From: Flavobacteriales bacterium UBA7430
Lineage (GTDB): Bacteria > Bacteroidota > Bacteroidia > Flavobacteriales > UBA7430
Assembly (NCBI GenBank): GCA_002478765.1
Contig: DLQO01000002.1
Coordinates: 23,560-87,559 of the forward strand
Length of the DNA stretch: 64,000 nucleotides
Reading direction: 5' to 3'
Part shown: positions 11,274 through 21,750 of the stretch, in pieces
Layout of the letters: each line of letters starts with the position of its first letter
Numbering within the stretch: position 1 is the stretch's first letter
Notes under the pieces: model-generated
The model's input: only the letters and a program-made list of their open reading frames with translations
Databases searched by the model: none
What the model was told of the DNA's origin: nothing
Program-made: the position numbers and the translations under genes

Positions 11274-12581
11274 TTACATTCCTGACCGACCCGTCATACG
11301 ACCTGATTTCATTAAACCGTCGTAATGGCGATTTAACAAGTAACCTTCAATTTGCTGAAGGGTATCCAAAACAACACCCACCATAATCAATAATGACGTT
11401 CCACCAAAGAACTGTGAAAATGACTGGTTAATCCCTGCATTCATTGCAAAAGCAGGTAAAATAGCTATCACAGCTAAAAACACTGAGCCTGGCAACACAA
11501 TTCTAGACATCACATCATCCAAAAAAGTAGCTGTGTCCTTACCCGGCTTAACACCTGGTACAAAACCACCATTACGTTTTAAATCGTCAGCCATTTGGTT
11601 TGTATTAACCGTAATAGCTGTATAGAAATAAGTGAATAGTATGATTAAAACAGCGAAGGCAAAATTATACCAAAATCCTGAGAAATCAGAGAAAGTAGTT
11701 ACAAAATTTTGCACCCTTTCAGACTCCGATAATCCCGCAAAGGTTATGGGTATAAACATGATCGCTTGAGCAAATATAATTGGCATAACTCCTGATGCAT
11801 TCACCTTCAAGGGTAAATACTGTCGAGCAGCTGTTGCTTGAGCTGTTGCTCCTCGCTTAGCGTACTGTATAGGAATTCTTCTTACACCCTGAACTAGCAG
11901 GACCGAAGCAAATATAACAACCAACAGAACCAATAACTCAACCAATATAATTAATGGGTTAGCTCTACCGACTTCAAACAAGAATGCTTGCGGAAGAACT
12001 GCAATAATACCCACCATAATTAACAATGAAATACCATTACCAATACCACGATCAGTAATTTTCTCACCCAACCACATCGCAAACATAGTTCCAGTTACAA
12101 GGATAACAATGCTCGAGAACCAAAAAGTTCCACTAGAAAGTAAAAATGCCTCAGCAGGTAAAGTTGCTTTTAGATTAGCAATGTATCCAGGAGCCTGGAA
12201 ACAAGTAATTACAACCGTTAGGTAACGAGTAATTTGACTAATCTTTGTGCGTCCACTCTCTCCATCCTTTTGCAATTTCTGCAAGTAAGGAACAGCCATT
12301 GTCATCAATTGGATAACAATAGATGCGGAGATGTATGGCATAATTCCCAGAGCCATAATAGAGGCTTGTGAAAATGCTCCACCTGTAAACATGTTTAAGA
12401 GTCCTAATAAACCATCTGATGTTTGGTTTTGTAGAGCATCTAACTGTTGTGGATCAATACCTGGAAGTGCAACAAAAGAACCTAAACGATAAATAAGTAA
12501 AAATCCTAATGTTGTAAGGATTCTACTACGGAGTTCTTCTATCTTCCAAATATTCTTAATTGTCTCGATCAATTTCTTCAT
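11274..12581 (-). CDS. secY: Protein translocase channel subunit SecY
   Basis: Core of the SecYEG channel in the inner membrane. The 435-residue product has ten hydrophobic segments, the plug-region sequence LPGIDPQQLDALQ, GIMPYISASIVIQLM, the cytoplasmic loop QYAKRGATAQATAARQYLPLKVN and GVKPGKDTATFLDDVMSRI. The C-terminus GRMTGRSGM is basic. It is preceded by rplO (15 bases apart) and followed by map, the usual spc order. Confidence 0.98.
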   Translation of the reverse strand: MKKLIETIKNIWKIEELRSRILTTLGFLLIYRLGSFVALPGIDPQQLDALQNQTSDGLLGLLNMFTGGAFSQASIMALGIMPYISASIVIQLMTMAVPYLQKLQKDGESGRTKISQITRYLTVVITCFQAPGYIANLKATLPAEAFLLSSGTFWFSSIVILVTGTMFAMWLGEKITDRGIGNGISLLIMVGIIAVLPQAFLFEVGRANPLIILVELLVLLVVIFASVLLVQGVRRIPIQYAKRGATAQATAARQYLPLKVNASGVMPIIFAQAIMFIPITFAGLSESERVQNFVTTFSDFSGFWYNFAFAVLIILFTYFYTAITVNTNQMADDLKRNGGFVPGVKPGKDTATFLDDVMSRIVLPGSVFLAVIAILPAFAMNAGINQSFSQFFGGTSLLIMVGVVLDTLQQIEGYLLNRHYDGLMKSGRMTGRSGM

Positions 12582-12596
12582 GATAATGAGAGCCTA

Positions 12597-13046
12597 TTAA
12601 AGGGTTGTAGCCGAACCACCTGCTGCCTCAATGGCAGATTGTGCTGTAGCTGTAAATTTGTGAGCAGTTATGGACAACTTAGCTGTTAAAGCCCCTCTAC
12701 CCAAAATTTTAACCAAGTCGTTTTTACGTGCCAAACCATTGGACATCAAAACTTCTAGAGTCACCTCGTCGGTAATTTTCTTTGTATCAACCAAAGCCTG
12801 GATTGTATCAAGGTTGATCCCTTTATACTCTACGCGATTGATATTCTTAAATCCAAATTTAGGAACACGACGTTGTAAAGGCATTTGACCACCTTCAAAT
12901 CCAATCTTTCTGGAGTAACCCGATCTAGATTTTTGTCCTTTGTGTCCACGAGTGGAAGTACCACCGTGACCAGATCCCTGACCACGAGCAATACGTTTTT
13001 TATTTTTCACCGAGCCTGTGGCTGGTTTCAAATTACTTAAATTCAT
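12597..13046 (-). CDS. rplO: 50S ribosomal protein L15
   Basis: A late large-subunit assembly protein of 149 residues. The Gly/Arg-rich N-terminal extension RGQGSGHGGTSTRGHKGQKS and the folded part with MPLQRRVPKFGFKN are typical. It lies between rpmD and secY. Confidence 0.98.
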   Translation of the reverse strand: MNLSNLKPATGSVKNKKRIARGQGSGHGGTSTRGHKGQKSRSGYSRKIGFEGGQMPLQRRVPKFGFKNINRVEYKGINLDTIQALVDTKKITDEVTLEVLMSNGLARKNDLVKILGRGALTAKLSITAHKFTATAQSAIEAAGGSATTL

Positions 13047-13068
13047 CTTCCGATTCCTTTAATAGTTC

Positions 13069-13251
13069 TTACTTAACTTCTTCTACTTCTATCAAGTGCT
13101 TTACAGCATTCACCATCCCTAAAATTTGAGGAGTAGCTTCTTGCTCAACAACGTGATTGATCTTCTTAAGACCCAATGCCGCTAGAGTTCTCTTTTGACG
13201 CTCAGGTCGATCGATCTTACTTCGGACTTGTTTAATTTTTATCTTGGCCAT
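13069..13251 (-). CDS. rpmD: 50S ribosomal protein L30
   Basis: A 60-residue ferredoxin-like protein with IKIKQVRSKIDRPERQKRTLAALGLKK and VNAVKHLIEVEE, the compact bacterial form. It starts nine bases after rpsE. Confidence 0.97.
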   Translation of the reverse strand: MAKIKIKQVRSKIDRPERQKRTLAALGLKKINHVVEQEATPQILGMVNAVKHLIEVEEVK

Positions 13252-13260
13252 CTGTGTACT

Positions 13261-13788
13261 TTATTTAGCGTTAAATACCTTACTCATCGAAATTCCTCTC
13301 TGAGCTGCTATTGAACGAGCATCTCTCAGCTGCAACAAAGCATCCATGGTAGCCTTCACAACGTTGTGAGGGTTTGATGAACCTTTAGATTTTGCCAAGA
13401 TATCGTGAACACCTACAGATTCAATAACTGCACGCATTGCACCACCAGCAATAACTCCTGTACCATGAGAAGCAGGGCGCATAAAAATACGTGATCCTCC
13501 AAATTTACCATTTTGCTCGTGCGGTATACTACCATTCACGACTGGTATACGATACAAATTTTTCTTTGCATCTTCAGTACCTTTAGTGATTGCAGAAACA
13601 ACTTCCTGAGCTTTACCCATTCCATGTCCAACAACACCATCCTCGTTACCAACGACCATAATAGCAGAAAAACTGAATGTTCTACCACCCTTAGTCACTT
13701 TAGTAACCCGTTGTATACCTACCAAACGCTCTTTAAGTTCCAAGCCTGAAGGCTTCACCTTTTCTAGGTTGTAATATTTACTTGCCAT
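13261..13788 (-). CDS. rpsE: 30S ribosomal protein S5
   Basis: A 175-residue protein involved in decoding fidelity and mRNA unwinding. The N-terminal double-stranded RNA-binding domain contains [21 protein letters not shown] and [18 protein letters not shown]; the C-terminal domain has [23 protein letters not shown]. Between rplR and rpmD as in other spc operons. Confidence 0.98.
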   Translation of the reverse strand: MASKYYNLEKVKPSGLELKERLVGIQRVTKVTKGGRTFSFSAIMVVGNEDGVVGHGMGKAQEVVSAITKGTEDAKKNLYRIPVVNGSIPHEQNGKFGGSRIFMRPASHGTGVIAGGAMRAVIESVGVHDILAKSKGSSNPHNVVKATMDALLQLRDARSIAAQRGISMSKVFNAK

Positions 13789-13794
13789 AATTTC

Positions 13795-14148
13795 TTAGAA
13801 TTTAAGTCCGCCTTCTCTAGCTCCATCAGCTAAAGATTTGATTCTTCCGTGGTATAAGTATCCGTTTCTATCGAAAACACATTGTGTGATTCCTGCAGCA
13901 ACAGCTTTTTCAGCAAGGGCTTTACCAACAACGTTGGCTTGTTCGATTTTCGTCCCCTCAACCTTAACAGCTTTATCGGTAGAAGCCGCAGACAACAATG
14001 TCGTTCCTGCTAAATCATCGATTAACTGTGCGTAAATCGATTTGTTACTTCTAAAAACTGAAAGTCTTGGAGTCGTAGCTGTACCATCGATGTTCTTTCG
14101 AACACGCATTTTGATACGCTTTCTTCTATATTCTTTTGACAGTGCCAT
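13795..14148 (-). CDS. rplR: 50S ribosomal protein L18
   Basis: 5S rRNA-binding protein of the central protuberance, 117 residues. Seen: basic N-terminus, [20 protein letters not shown], and the C-terminal [21 protein letters not shown]. Confidence 0.98.
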   Translation of the reverse strand: MALSKEYRRKRIKMRVRKNIDGTATTPRLSVFRSNKSIYAQLIDDLAGTTLLSAASTDKAVKVEGTKIEQANVVGKALAEKAVAAGITQCVFDRNGYLYHGRIKSLADGAREGGLKF

Positions 14149-14159
14149 AGCTTCTATTT

Positions 14160-14711
14160 TTAGCCTGCAGTTTTACCTGCTTTTCTTCTAATCTCTTCTC
14201 CTACAAACTTAACACCTTTTCCTTTGTATGGCTCAGGTTTTCTCATCGATCGGATTTTTGCTGCAACCAATCCAATGAGTTGTTTGTCGTGAGAGCTTAA
14301 TTTAACAATTGGGTTTTTACCCTTATCAGATACAGTTTCAACTTTAACTTCAGGACAAATTTCAAACACAATATTGTGTGAGAAACCTAAACTGAGTTCA
14401 AGCTGCTGACCTCTGTTAGAAGCACGGTAACCTACTCCGACTAGTTCGAGTTCTTTTGTATACCCTTTAGAGACTCCTTCAATCATATTGAAAATCAAAG
14501 CTCGGTACAAACCGTGTTTAGCTCTAGATTCTTTTAGATCATTTAGTCTTTCGAGAGTAACAACTGAATCCTCGACTCTTACGGCGATTGGTTCTGTGAC
14601 CTGCAGAGATAGTTCCCCAAGTTTACCCTTAACAGTTACTTCATTTGATGAAGATACTGCAACGGTAATTCCTTCAGGAATTACGACCGGTTGTTTACCT
14701 ATTCTTGACAT
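14160..14711 (-). CDS. rplF: 50S ribosomal protein L6
   Basis: A two-domain protein at the base of the L7/L12 stalk, 183 residues. N-terminal [16 protein letters not shown] and the C-terminal signature [19 protein letters not shown] are clear. Position between rpsH and rplR is conserved. Confidence 0.98.
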   Translation of the reverse strand: MSRIGKQPVVIPEGITVAVSSSNEVTVKGKLGELSLQVTEPIAVRVEDSVVTLERLNDLKESRAKHGLYRALIFNMIEGVSKGYTKELELVGVGYRASNRGQQLELSLGFSHNIVFEICPEVKVETVSDKGKNPIVKLSSHDKQLIGLVAAKIRSMRKPEPYKGKGVKFVGEEIRRKAGKTAG

Positions 14712-14731
14712 TTCTTAACGTTTTCCGTTGA

Positions 14732-15130
14732 TTAATAAACGTAACATAACACTTCTCCACCCACATTTAATGAGCGAGCTTCCTTATCAGTCATCACTCC
14801 ACTTGAAGTAGAAACGATGGCTACACCTAACCCGTTCAATACTCTTGGCATAGATGCCGAAGAAGAGTATTTCCGTAAGCCGGGCTTTGAAGCTCTTTTC
14901 AAAGATGTAATTGCAGGCATTTTTGTGATTGCATTGTATTTCAAAGCAATTTTGATGCTACCTTGTGCATTGTTATTTTCGAACTTGAAGTTCAAGATAT
15001 AACCCTGATCTTTTAAGATCTTAGTTATTTCTTTCTTTAGATTTGATGCAGGCACTTCAACAACTCTGTGGTTCGCCATGATGGCGTTACGAAGTCGCGT
15101 TAAGTAATCTGCTATTGGATCTGTATACAT
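14732..15130 (-). CDS. rpsH: 30S ribosomal protein S8
   Basis: It binds the 16S central domain and, in E. coli, represses the spc operon. The 132-residue protein shows DPIADYLTRLRNAIMANH at the start and LNGLGVAIVSTSSGVMTDKEAR near the end. Whether it feeds back on this operon cannot be judged by eye. Confidence 0.98.
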   Translation of the reverse strand: MYTDPIADYLTRLRNAIMANHRVVEVPASNLKKEITKILKDQGYILNFKFENNNAQGSIKIALKYNAITKMPAITSLKRASKPGLRKYSSSASMPRVLNGLGVAIVSTSSGVMTDKEARSLNVGGEVLCYVY

Positions 15131-15151
15131 AATTTTGTAACTTTTATCAGT

Positions 15152-15421
15152 TTACCAACTTGCTTTTTTCACACCTGGGATTAATCCGAAGTTAGCCATT
15201 TCACGAAATGTTACACGTGAAACACCAAACTGACGCATGTATCCTTTAGGTCTACCTGTTAACTTACAACGATTGTGAAGTCGAACTGGGGATGCATTCT
15301 TAGGAAGCTTTTGCAATCCCTCGTAATCTCCAGCTGCTTTCAATGCTGCACGCTTTTCAGCGTATTTGTCAACCATTTTTTGTCTTTTAAGCTCTCTGGC
15401 TTTCATTGATTCTTTTGCCAT
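15152..15421 (-). CDS. rpsN: 30S ribosomal protein S14, zinc-free form
   Basis: An 89-residue protein from the ATG at 15421 ([13 protein letters not shown]); the frame is open nine codons further upstream but that part overlaps rplE. The long form and the C-terminal block [20 protein letters not shown] with a single cysteine show it is the C-minus type. It starts about five bases after the rplE stop. Confidence 0.97.
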   Translation of the reverse strand: MAKESMKARELKRQKMVDKYAEKRAALKAAGDYEGLQKLPKNASPVRLHNRCKLTGRPKGYMRQFGVSRVTFREMANFGLIPGVKKASW

Positions 15422-15425
15422 CCTT

Positions 15426-15974
15426 CTATTTTTTAAATGGTAAACCAAATTCCTTTAATAATTCAAAAGCTTCTTTATCGGTATTAGCAGAAGTCACCAT
15501 AGTGATATCCATACCGGTAATTTTATTTACCTGATCAATAAAGATTTCAGGAAATATAATTTGCTCTTTGATACCCAAGTTGTAGTTCCCTCTACCGTCA
15601 AACCCTTTTGCGTTGATTCCGTGGAAGTCACGAACAGCAGGTAAAGCAGTTGAAACTAAACGATCTAAGAATTCATACATACGTTCACCACGTAATGTAA
15701 CGCGAACACCAACCGGCATTGCTTTTCTTAATTTAAAGTTTGAGATATCCTTCTTAGAAAGCGTAGGTACCGATTTTTGTCCCGTAATACGAGTCATTTC
15801 ATCGATTGCAACATCAACTAACTTCTTGTCAGTTGTTGCTTCACCAACACCTTGGTTAATACAGATTTTCTCTAACTTAGGCACTTGCATGATGTTTTTG
15901 TAACTCATGCGCTCCTTGAGAGACGCAACAATCTCGTTGCGATATTTCTCTTGTAGTCTTGGAGTGTACGTCAT
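15426..15974 (-). CDS. rplE: 50S ribosomal protein L5
   Basis: 5S rRNA-binding protein of the central protuberance, 182 residues. Recognised by [38 protein letters not shown], and [21 protein letters not shown]. The start codon overlaps the rplX stop by one base (15974), which points to translational coupling. Confidence 0.98.
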   Translation of the reverse strand: MTYTPRLQEKYRNEIVASLKERMSYKNIMQVPKLEKICINQGVGEATTDKKLVDVAIDEMTRITGQKSVPTLSKKDISNFKLRKAMPVGVRVTLRGERMYEFLDRLVSTALPAVRDFHGINAKGFDGRGNYNLGIKEQIIFPEIFIDQVNKITGMDITMVTSANTDKEAFELLKEFGLPFKK

Positions 15975-16288
15975 TATAGAACCTCCCCTGATTTTTTAGA
16001 GTATCTAACCAACTTACCATCTTCATTCAACTTTCTTCCTAAACGGCTCGCTTGACCTTTCGAATCAACAACCATTAGGTTAGAAATGTGAACAGAAGCT
16101 TCGCTCTTAACAATTCCTCCTTGAGGACTAGCAGCGCTTGGCTTAGTGTGTTTCGATACCATGTTAATGCCTTCTACGAAGGCTCTTTTTTTCTCGAGAT
16201 CAACAGAAACTACTTTACCTGTCTTACCGTTATCGGTACCAGTAAGTATTTTTACTGTATCTCCTTTTTTAATATGTAATTTCGACAT
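15974..16288 (-). CDS. rplX: 50S ribosomal protein L24
   Basis: An assembly initiator protein with a KOW motif: [22 protein letters not shown] at the N-terminus. The rest, 104 residues in all, includes [19 protein letters not shown]. One-base overlap with rplE. Confidence 0.98.
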   Translation of the reverse strand: MSKLHIKKGDTVKILTGTDNGKTGKVVSVDLEKKRAFVEGINMVSKHTKPSAASPQGGIVKSEASVHISNLMVVDSKGQASRLGRKLNEDGKLVRYSKKSGEVL

Positions 16289-16299
16289 CCTAAATGGTT

Positions 16300-16668
16300 T
16301 TATAACACCTCTGGTGCTAGTGAAACTATTTTCATGTACTGCTTATCACGTAATTCACGAGCTACGGGCCCGAAAACACGTGTACCTCTCATTTCTCCGG
16401 TAGTGCTCAACAATACACAAGCATTATCATCAAATCGGATATACGATCCATCCTGACGACGTACTTCTTTTTTTGTACGAACAACCACAGCAGTAGAAAC
16501 CTGACCTTTCTTTACAGTGCCAGCTGGTATGGCTGCTTTAACTGTAACTACGATCTTGTCTCCCAATGAGGCATATCTTCTGCGAGTACCACCTAATACA
16601 CGAATACAAAGTACTTCTTTGGCTCCGGTATTGTCGGCTACTTTTAAACGACTTTCCTGTTGTACCAT
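16300..16668 (-). CDS. rplN: 50S ribosomal protein L14
   Basis: A 122-residue intersubunit bridge protein with [34 protein letters not shown] and the signature [14 protein letters not shown]. It begins two bases after rpsQ ends. Confidence 0.98.
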   Translation of the reverse strand: MVQQESRLKVADNTGAKEVLCIRVLGGTRRRYASLGDKIVVTVKAAIPAGTVKKGQVSTAVVVRTKKEVRRQDGSYIRFDDNACVLLSTTGEMRGTRVFGPVARELRDKQYMKIVSLAPEVL

Positions 16669-16669
16669 T

Positions 16670-16927
16670 TTACTTTGCTCTTTCTAGGATTTCTACTACT
16701 CTCCAATTCTTTGTCTTACTCAATGGGCGAGTTTCCATGATGCGCACGGTATCACCGATATTGCAATCATTTTTGTCGTCGTGAGCAACAAACGTAGAAC
16801 TTTTCTTCACAAACTTTCCGTACATCGGGTGTCTCTCTTTACGTTCGATAGATACCGTTACGGACTTGTCCATTTTGTTGCTTTTCACAACACCAACACG
16901 TTCTTTTCTAAGATTTCTAGTTTCCAT
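16670..16927 (-). CDS. rpsQ: 30S ribosomal protein S17
   Basis: An 85-residue OB-fold primary rRNA-binding protein: [56 protein letters not shown]. Between rpmC and rplN in the S10 cluster order. Confidence 0.98.
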   Translation of the reverse strand: METRNLRKERVGVVKSNKMDKSVTVSIERKERHPMYGKFVKKSSTFVAHDDKNDCNIGDTVRIMETRPLSKTKNWRVVEILERAK

Positions 16928-16934
16928 TGTTGTT

Positions 16935-17129
16935 TTATGCTTCTAGTTCTCTTCTTCTAACCTCTGTTAGAATACGCGCAACTGTTTTCTTTGTTTCTCG
17001 GATTTGTACAGGATTCTCAATCGGAGATACTGCATGCGCCAAATTTAATTTGGATAATGTAGCTCTTTCCTCTTTTAGTTTCCCTACCAACTCCTCAGTT
17101 GACATTTCAATAATTACAGCTTGTTTCAT
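16935..17129 (-). CDS. rpmC: 50S ribosomal protein L29
   Basis: A 64-residue two-helix protein near the exit tunnel with [27 protein letters not shown] and [15 protein letters not shown]. Usual position after rplP. Confidence 0.96.
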   Translation of the reverse strand: MKQAVIIEMSTEELVGKLKEERATLSKLNLAHAVSPIENPVQIRETKKTVARILTEVRRRELEA

Positions 17130-17150
17130 CGCTAATAATACTTTTATCGA

Positions 17151-17573
17151 TTAAGCTTCAACGTAATCTCTTCGGACTACGAACTTAGTTGTTATAGGTA
17201 ACTTCTGTGCAGCCAAGCGAAGTGCTTCTTTGGCAATTTCCAGAGGTACACCGTCTAATTCAAACATAATACGTCCAGGTCTTACGACAGCGGCCCAGTA
17301 TTCTGGGGCACCTTTACCTTTACCCATACGTACTTCTGCAGGCTTCTTTGTAATCGGTTTGTCTGGAAAAATACGGATCCACATTTGTCCTTCACGCTTC
17401 ATGTAACGCGTTGCAGCGATACGAGCAGCTTCGATTTGACGAGAAGTGATCCAACATTCATCCAAAGCTTTGATAGCGAAAGATCCAAAAGCAATTTGGT
17501 TACCACGTCCGGCATTACCCTTCATGCGGCCCTTTTGCATTTTTCGGAACTTCGTTCTTTTTGGTTGTAACAT
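17151..17573 (-). CDS. rplP: 50S ribosomal protein L16
   Basis: A 140-residue protein near the A-site tRNA. The block [16 protein letters not shown] contains the conserved arginine that is hydroxylated in E. coli L16. N-terminus [19 protein letters not shown] is typical. Confidence 0.98.
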   Translation of the reverse strand: MLQPKRTKFRKMQKGRMKGNAGRGNQIAFGSFAIKALDECWITSRQIEAARIAATRYMKREGQMWIRIFPDKPITKKPAEVRMGKGKGAPEYWAAVVRPGRIMFELDGVPLEIAKEALRLAAQKLPITTKFVVRRDYVEA

Positions 17574-17601
17574 CTTTCTTACGTTTTAGTAGAGCTTATT
17601 A

Positions 17602-18321
17602 CTACTTTCTTTTTCTACGTTGTGAACCACCTCTGGCTCCACGACTTGACTTTTTTGGTCCTTTCGATAAAGTCTCGATAGGCGTTAAGTCTCGTTTACC
17701 ATACAATTCACCTTTGCATATCCAAACCTTAACACCCAATACTCCATAGGTTGTGTGAGATTCAACAAGGGCGTAATCGATATCAGCACGGAAAGTATGT
17801 AAAGGCGTTCTACCGTCTTTATACATTTCTGAGCGAGCCATTTCTGCACCATTCAAACGACCAGATACTTGTATTTTAATACCTTCGGCACCCATTCGCA
17901 TCGCAGAAGCAATCGCCATCTTTACCGCACGACGGTAAGAAATACGTCCTTCAATTTGACGAGCGATGGATTGGCCTACTAATTTAGCATCAATCTCAGG
18001 TCTCTTGATCTCATAGATATTCACTTGAACATCTTTTTGAGTTAGCTTTTTTAGCTCTTCTTTTAAACGATCTACTTCTGAACCACCTTTACCGATAATG
18101 ATACCAGGTCTTGCAGTACAAATTGTAATCGTTACGAGCTTTAAGGTACGCTCGATAATCACTTTAGACACGCTTGCCTTAGCTAGACGAGCATCGATAT
18201 ACTTTCGTATTTTACTGTCTTCAGCTAACTTATCACCGAAGTCTTTTCCGCCATACCATGCCGAATCCCATCCTCTGATGATTCCCAAACGGTTTCCAAT
18301 TGGATTAGTCTTTTGTCCCAT
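17602..18321 (-). CDS. rpsC: 30S ribosomal protein S3
   Basis: A 239-residue protein at the mRNA entry channel. The KH domain GxxG loop is in [16 protein letters not shown]; the C-terminal domain has [24 protein letters not shown] and [12 protein letters not shown]. The C-terminus is Arg/Gly/Ser-rich ([13 protein letters not shown]). Confidence 0.98.
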   Translation of the reverse strand: MGQKTNPIGNRLGIIRGWDSAWYGGKDFGDKLAEDSKIRKYIDARLAKASVSKVIIERTLKLVTITICTARPGIIIGKGGSEVDRLKEELKKLTQKDVQVNIYEIKRPEIDAKLVGQSIARQIEGRISYRRAVKMAIASAMRMGAEGIKIQVSGRLNGAEMARSEMYKDGRTPLHTFRADIDYALVESHTTYGVLGVKVWICKGELYGKRDLTPIETLSKGPKKSSRGARGGSQRRKRK

Positions 18322-18327
18322 ATCAGC

Positions 18328-18732
18328 TTATTCTTTTTCTGATTTACTTCCCACCACGACTGTAACGTGATTTGAACGCTTTCTAATTCTGTGAGCTCTT
18401 CCCTGAGGAGCTGGACGTAAACGTTTCAATACTCGAGCACTGTCGACTTGAATTTCTTTTACAAACAAACCGCTGTCTTCCATTCGAGCGTCTTCATTCT
18501 TTGCTTGCCAGTTGGCAACTGCTGAAAGAAGGAGCTTTTCTAACCGATTAGAGGCCTCTTTTGTGTTAAATTTCAATATCTGAAGAGCTTTGTTTACTTC
18601 AACTCCACGAACCAAATCAGCCACAAGACGCATTTTTCTCGGGGAAGTAGGGCAATTGTTTAGCTTTGCAAAAGCTACGTTTGAACGCGCTTCTTTCAAC
18701 GCTACTGCCGTATTATGTTTTCTTTTTCCCAT
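18328..18732 (-). CDS. rplV: 50S ribosomal protein L22
   Basis: It lines the exit tunnel. The 134-residue protein has [19 protein letters not shown], the tunnel hairpin region and the C-terminal [20 protein letters not shown]. The first ~15 residues ([16 protein letters not shown]) and a short acidic/basic tail exceed the E. coli length of 110. Confidence 0.97.
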   Translation of the reverse strand: MGKRKHNTAVALKEARSNVAFAKLNNCPTSPRKMRLVADLVRGVEVNKALQILKFNTKEASNRLEKLLLSAVANWQAKNEDARMEDSGLFVKEIQVDSARVLKRLRPAPQGRAHRIRKRSNHVTVVVGSKSEKE

Positions 18733-18750
18733 GATTAAGGCTTAATTCTG

Positions 18751-19029
18751 TTATCTTTTACCTTTATCTTTTTTACCGCCATGACCTCTATAGGTACGGG
18801 TAAGGGCGAATTCGCCCAACTTATGACCTACCATGTTTTCTGTTACGAATACAGGTATGAACTGACGACCATTGTGTACAGCTATCGTTTGGCCAACAAA
18901 ATCAGGCGTAATCATTGAGGCTCTTGACCAAGTTTTGATTACCGATTTTTTGTTTGCCGCAGCATTTGCTAGAACTTTCTTCTCTAGCTTAAAGTGTACG
19001 TAAGGTCCTTTTTTTAGTGAACGCGCCAT
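18751..19029 (-). CDS. rpsS: 30S ribosomal protein S19
   Basis: Head protein, 92 residues: [60 protein letters not shown]. Between rplB and rplV. Confidence 0.98.
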   Translation of the reverse strand: MARSLKKGPYVHFKLEKKVLANAAANKKSVIKTWSRASMITPDFVGQTIAVHNGRQFIPVFVTENMVGHKLGEFALTRTYRGHGGKKDKGKR

Positions 19030-19035
19030 AACTTT

Positions 19036-19860
<825 letters not shown>

Positions 19861-19867
19861 AACTTAA

Positions 19868-20158
19868 TTAAATATTGCTATAAAAATCAATACTTTCTCC
19901 TTCAGCTATATCTACGATAGCTTTTTTGTAAGAATTGGTTCTACCACTAACAACGCCACCCTTTGTGTTTCGGGATTTAGCCTTACCAGGATACACCATC
20001 GTTCTTACTTTTTCAACAGAGACGCCGTACATCTTCTCTACAGCATCCTTGATTTCGAGCTTATTAGCTCTTCGATCAACGATAAACCCAAAGCGATTAA
20101 ACTTTTCGCTATCATCTGTCATCTTCTCGGTAATTACCGGTTTAATAAGAATGTTCAT
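19868..20158 (-). CDS. rplW: 50S ribosomal protein L23
   Basis: A 96-residue protein at the tunnel exit that docks trigger factor and SRP. Recognised by LIKPVITEKMTDDSEKFNRFGFIVDRRANKLEIKDAVEKMYGVSV-type layout and by position between rplD and rplB. Confidence 0.97.
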   Translation of the reverse strand: MNILIKPVITEKMTDDSEKFNRFGFIVDRRANKLEIKDAVEKMYGVSVEKVRTMVYPGKAKSRNTKGGVVSGRTNSYKKAIVDIAEGESIDFYSNI

Positions 20159-20165
20159 CGTCTGT

Positions 20166-20792
20166 TTAACTTAAAATGTTCTCTATTTTCTCTACAGCTC
20201 CCTCAGTCAATAAAACCGTCCCAGAATTAAGAATCTTGTAAGTACTTAATTCTGAGGCTGTTACTACTTGGGTGCGTTGTAAATTTCGCGACGACAAATA
20301 TACATTTTTATTCGTATCCGCAAGGACTAACAACGTTTTTTTGCCGCTAAGACCAAGGTCTCCTATCATCTTTGAATAAGAAGAAGTTTTCGGAGATTCG
20401 AAACTGAAATTTTCTAAAACTACAATAGCCTCTTCTTTTGCTTTAATCGTAAAAGCAGATTTACGAGCTAAAGTCTTCAACTTTTTATTCAATTTGAAAG
20501 AATAATTTCTTGGACGTGGTCCAAAAGCACGACCACCACCACGAAATACAGGAGACTTAATACTACCTGCACGTGCTGTACCCGTACCTTTTTGTTTCTT
20601 AATCTTTCGAGTACTACCTGTAATCTCCGCTCTTTCTTTAGACTTGTGTGTCCCCTGGCGTTGGTTGGCCAAATACTGTTTCACATCTAAATATACAGCG
20701 TGATCGTTAGGCTCGATGGCGTAAATCGCTTCGTTTAAAGATACTTTTCTTCCTGTATCTTTACCTGAAATATCTAATACTACTGTTTCCAT
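20166..20792 (-). CDS. rplD: 50S ribosomal protein L4
   Basis: A 208-residue protein whose long loop reaches the exit tunnel; in E. coli it also represses the S10 operon. The loop is seen as [44 protein letters not shown]. Its start codon overlaps the rplC stop by one base, suggesting coupled translation. Confidence 0.98.
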   Translation of the reverse strand: METVVLDISGKDTGRKVSLNEAIYAIEPNDHAVYLDVKQYLANQRQGTHKSKERAEITGSTRKIKKQKGTGTARAGSIKSPVFRGGGRAFGPRPRNYSFKLNKKLKTLARKSAFTIKAKEEAIVVLENFSFESPKTSSYSKMIGDLGLSGKKTLLVLADTNKNVYLSSRNLQRTQVVTASELSTYKILNSGTVLLTEGAVEKIENILS

Positions 20793-21409
20793 TATTTCTC
20801 GATCGTTAAGAGTGAGTTTTTGGGTCCTGGTACAGAACCCTTAACAACTAAAAGGTTTTTATCCTTAAGCACTTTTAAGACCTCTAGATTGGCAACCGTA
20901 ACTTGATCACCACCCATACGTCCTGCCATGCGCATTCCTTTGAATACACGTGCAGGGTACGAAGCCGCACCAATAGAACCTGGGGCACGTAAACGATTGT
21001 GCTGACCGTGCGTAGCATCACCTACACCACGGAAACCATGACGTTTTACAACCCCTTGAAAACCTTTACCCTTTGATACACCAGTTACATCAACATATTC
21101 ACCTTCGACGAAAAGCTCAACGTCAACAACATCACCTAAACTTAGTTCTGAATCGAAACCATCGAATTCTTGAACTTTAACTTTAGGGGTTGTCTTAGCT
21201 TTTGCAAAGTGACCCGTAAGTGCCTTACCGGTATTCTTTGCTTTCTTTTCGCCATAACCCAGCTGAATAGCCTCGTAACCGTCTGTGTCGAGGGTTCTAA
21301 CCTGTGTTACTACACAAGGACCAACTTCTAAAACCGTACAAGGGATGTTCTTCCCTTGTTCGTTGAAGATACTGGTCATTCCTACTTTTTTTCCAATTAA
21401 ACCTGGCAT
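20792..21409 (-). CDS. rplC: 50S ribosomal protein L3
   Basis: An early assembly protein of 205 residues reaching the peptidyl transferase centre. Seen: [35 protein letters not shown] and the loop [20 protein letters not shown]. One-base overlap with rplD. Confidence 0.98.
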   Translation of the reverse strand: MPGLIGKKVGMTSIFNEQGKNIPCTVLEVGPCVVTQVRTLDTDGYEAIQLGYGEKKAKNTGKALTGHFAKAKTTPKVKVQEFDGFDSELSLGDVVDVELFVEGEYVDVTGVSKGKGFQGVVKRHGFRGVGDATHGQHNRLRAPGSIGAASYPARVFKGMRMAGRMGGDQVTVANLEVLKVLKDKNLLVVKGSVPGPKNSLLTIEK

Positions 21410-21434
21410 TTTTGTTTATTTAATGGATAAATAA

Positions 21435-21740
21435 TTAAACCTTGATTTCTACTTCAACACCACTTGGCAACTCTAATCTCATCAAAGCATCAACTGTTTT
21501 TGACGAGGAGTTGTAGATGTCTAGTAAACGTTTGTAAGAGCTCAATTCGAACTGCTCACGTGCTTTCTTGTTCACGTGTGGCGAACGAAGAACTGTATAA
21601 ATTCTTTTGTGCGTTGGCAATGGGATTGGCCCATTAACAACAGCACCTGTAGTCTTAACAGTTTTTACGATCTTCTCAGCAGACTTATCTACTAAGTTGT
21701 GGTCGTAAGACTTTAGTTTGATTCTAATCTTTTGACTCAT
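21435..21740 (-). CDS. rpsJ: 30S ribosomal protein S10
   Basis: A 101-residue head protein that in other bacteria also acts as NusE in antitermination. Typical blocks: [51 protein letters not shown]. It follows fusA after 10 bases; no tuf gene intervenes. Confidence 0.98.
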   Translation of the reverse strand: MSQKIRIKLKSYDHNLVDKSAEKIVKTVKTTGAVVNGPIPLPTHKRIYTVLRSPHVNKKAREQFELSSYKRLLDIYNSSSKTVDALMRLELPSGVEVEIKV

Positions 21741-21750
21741 TATATCCGAA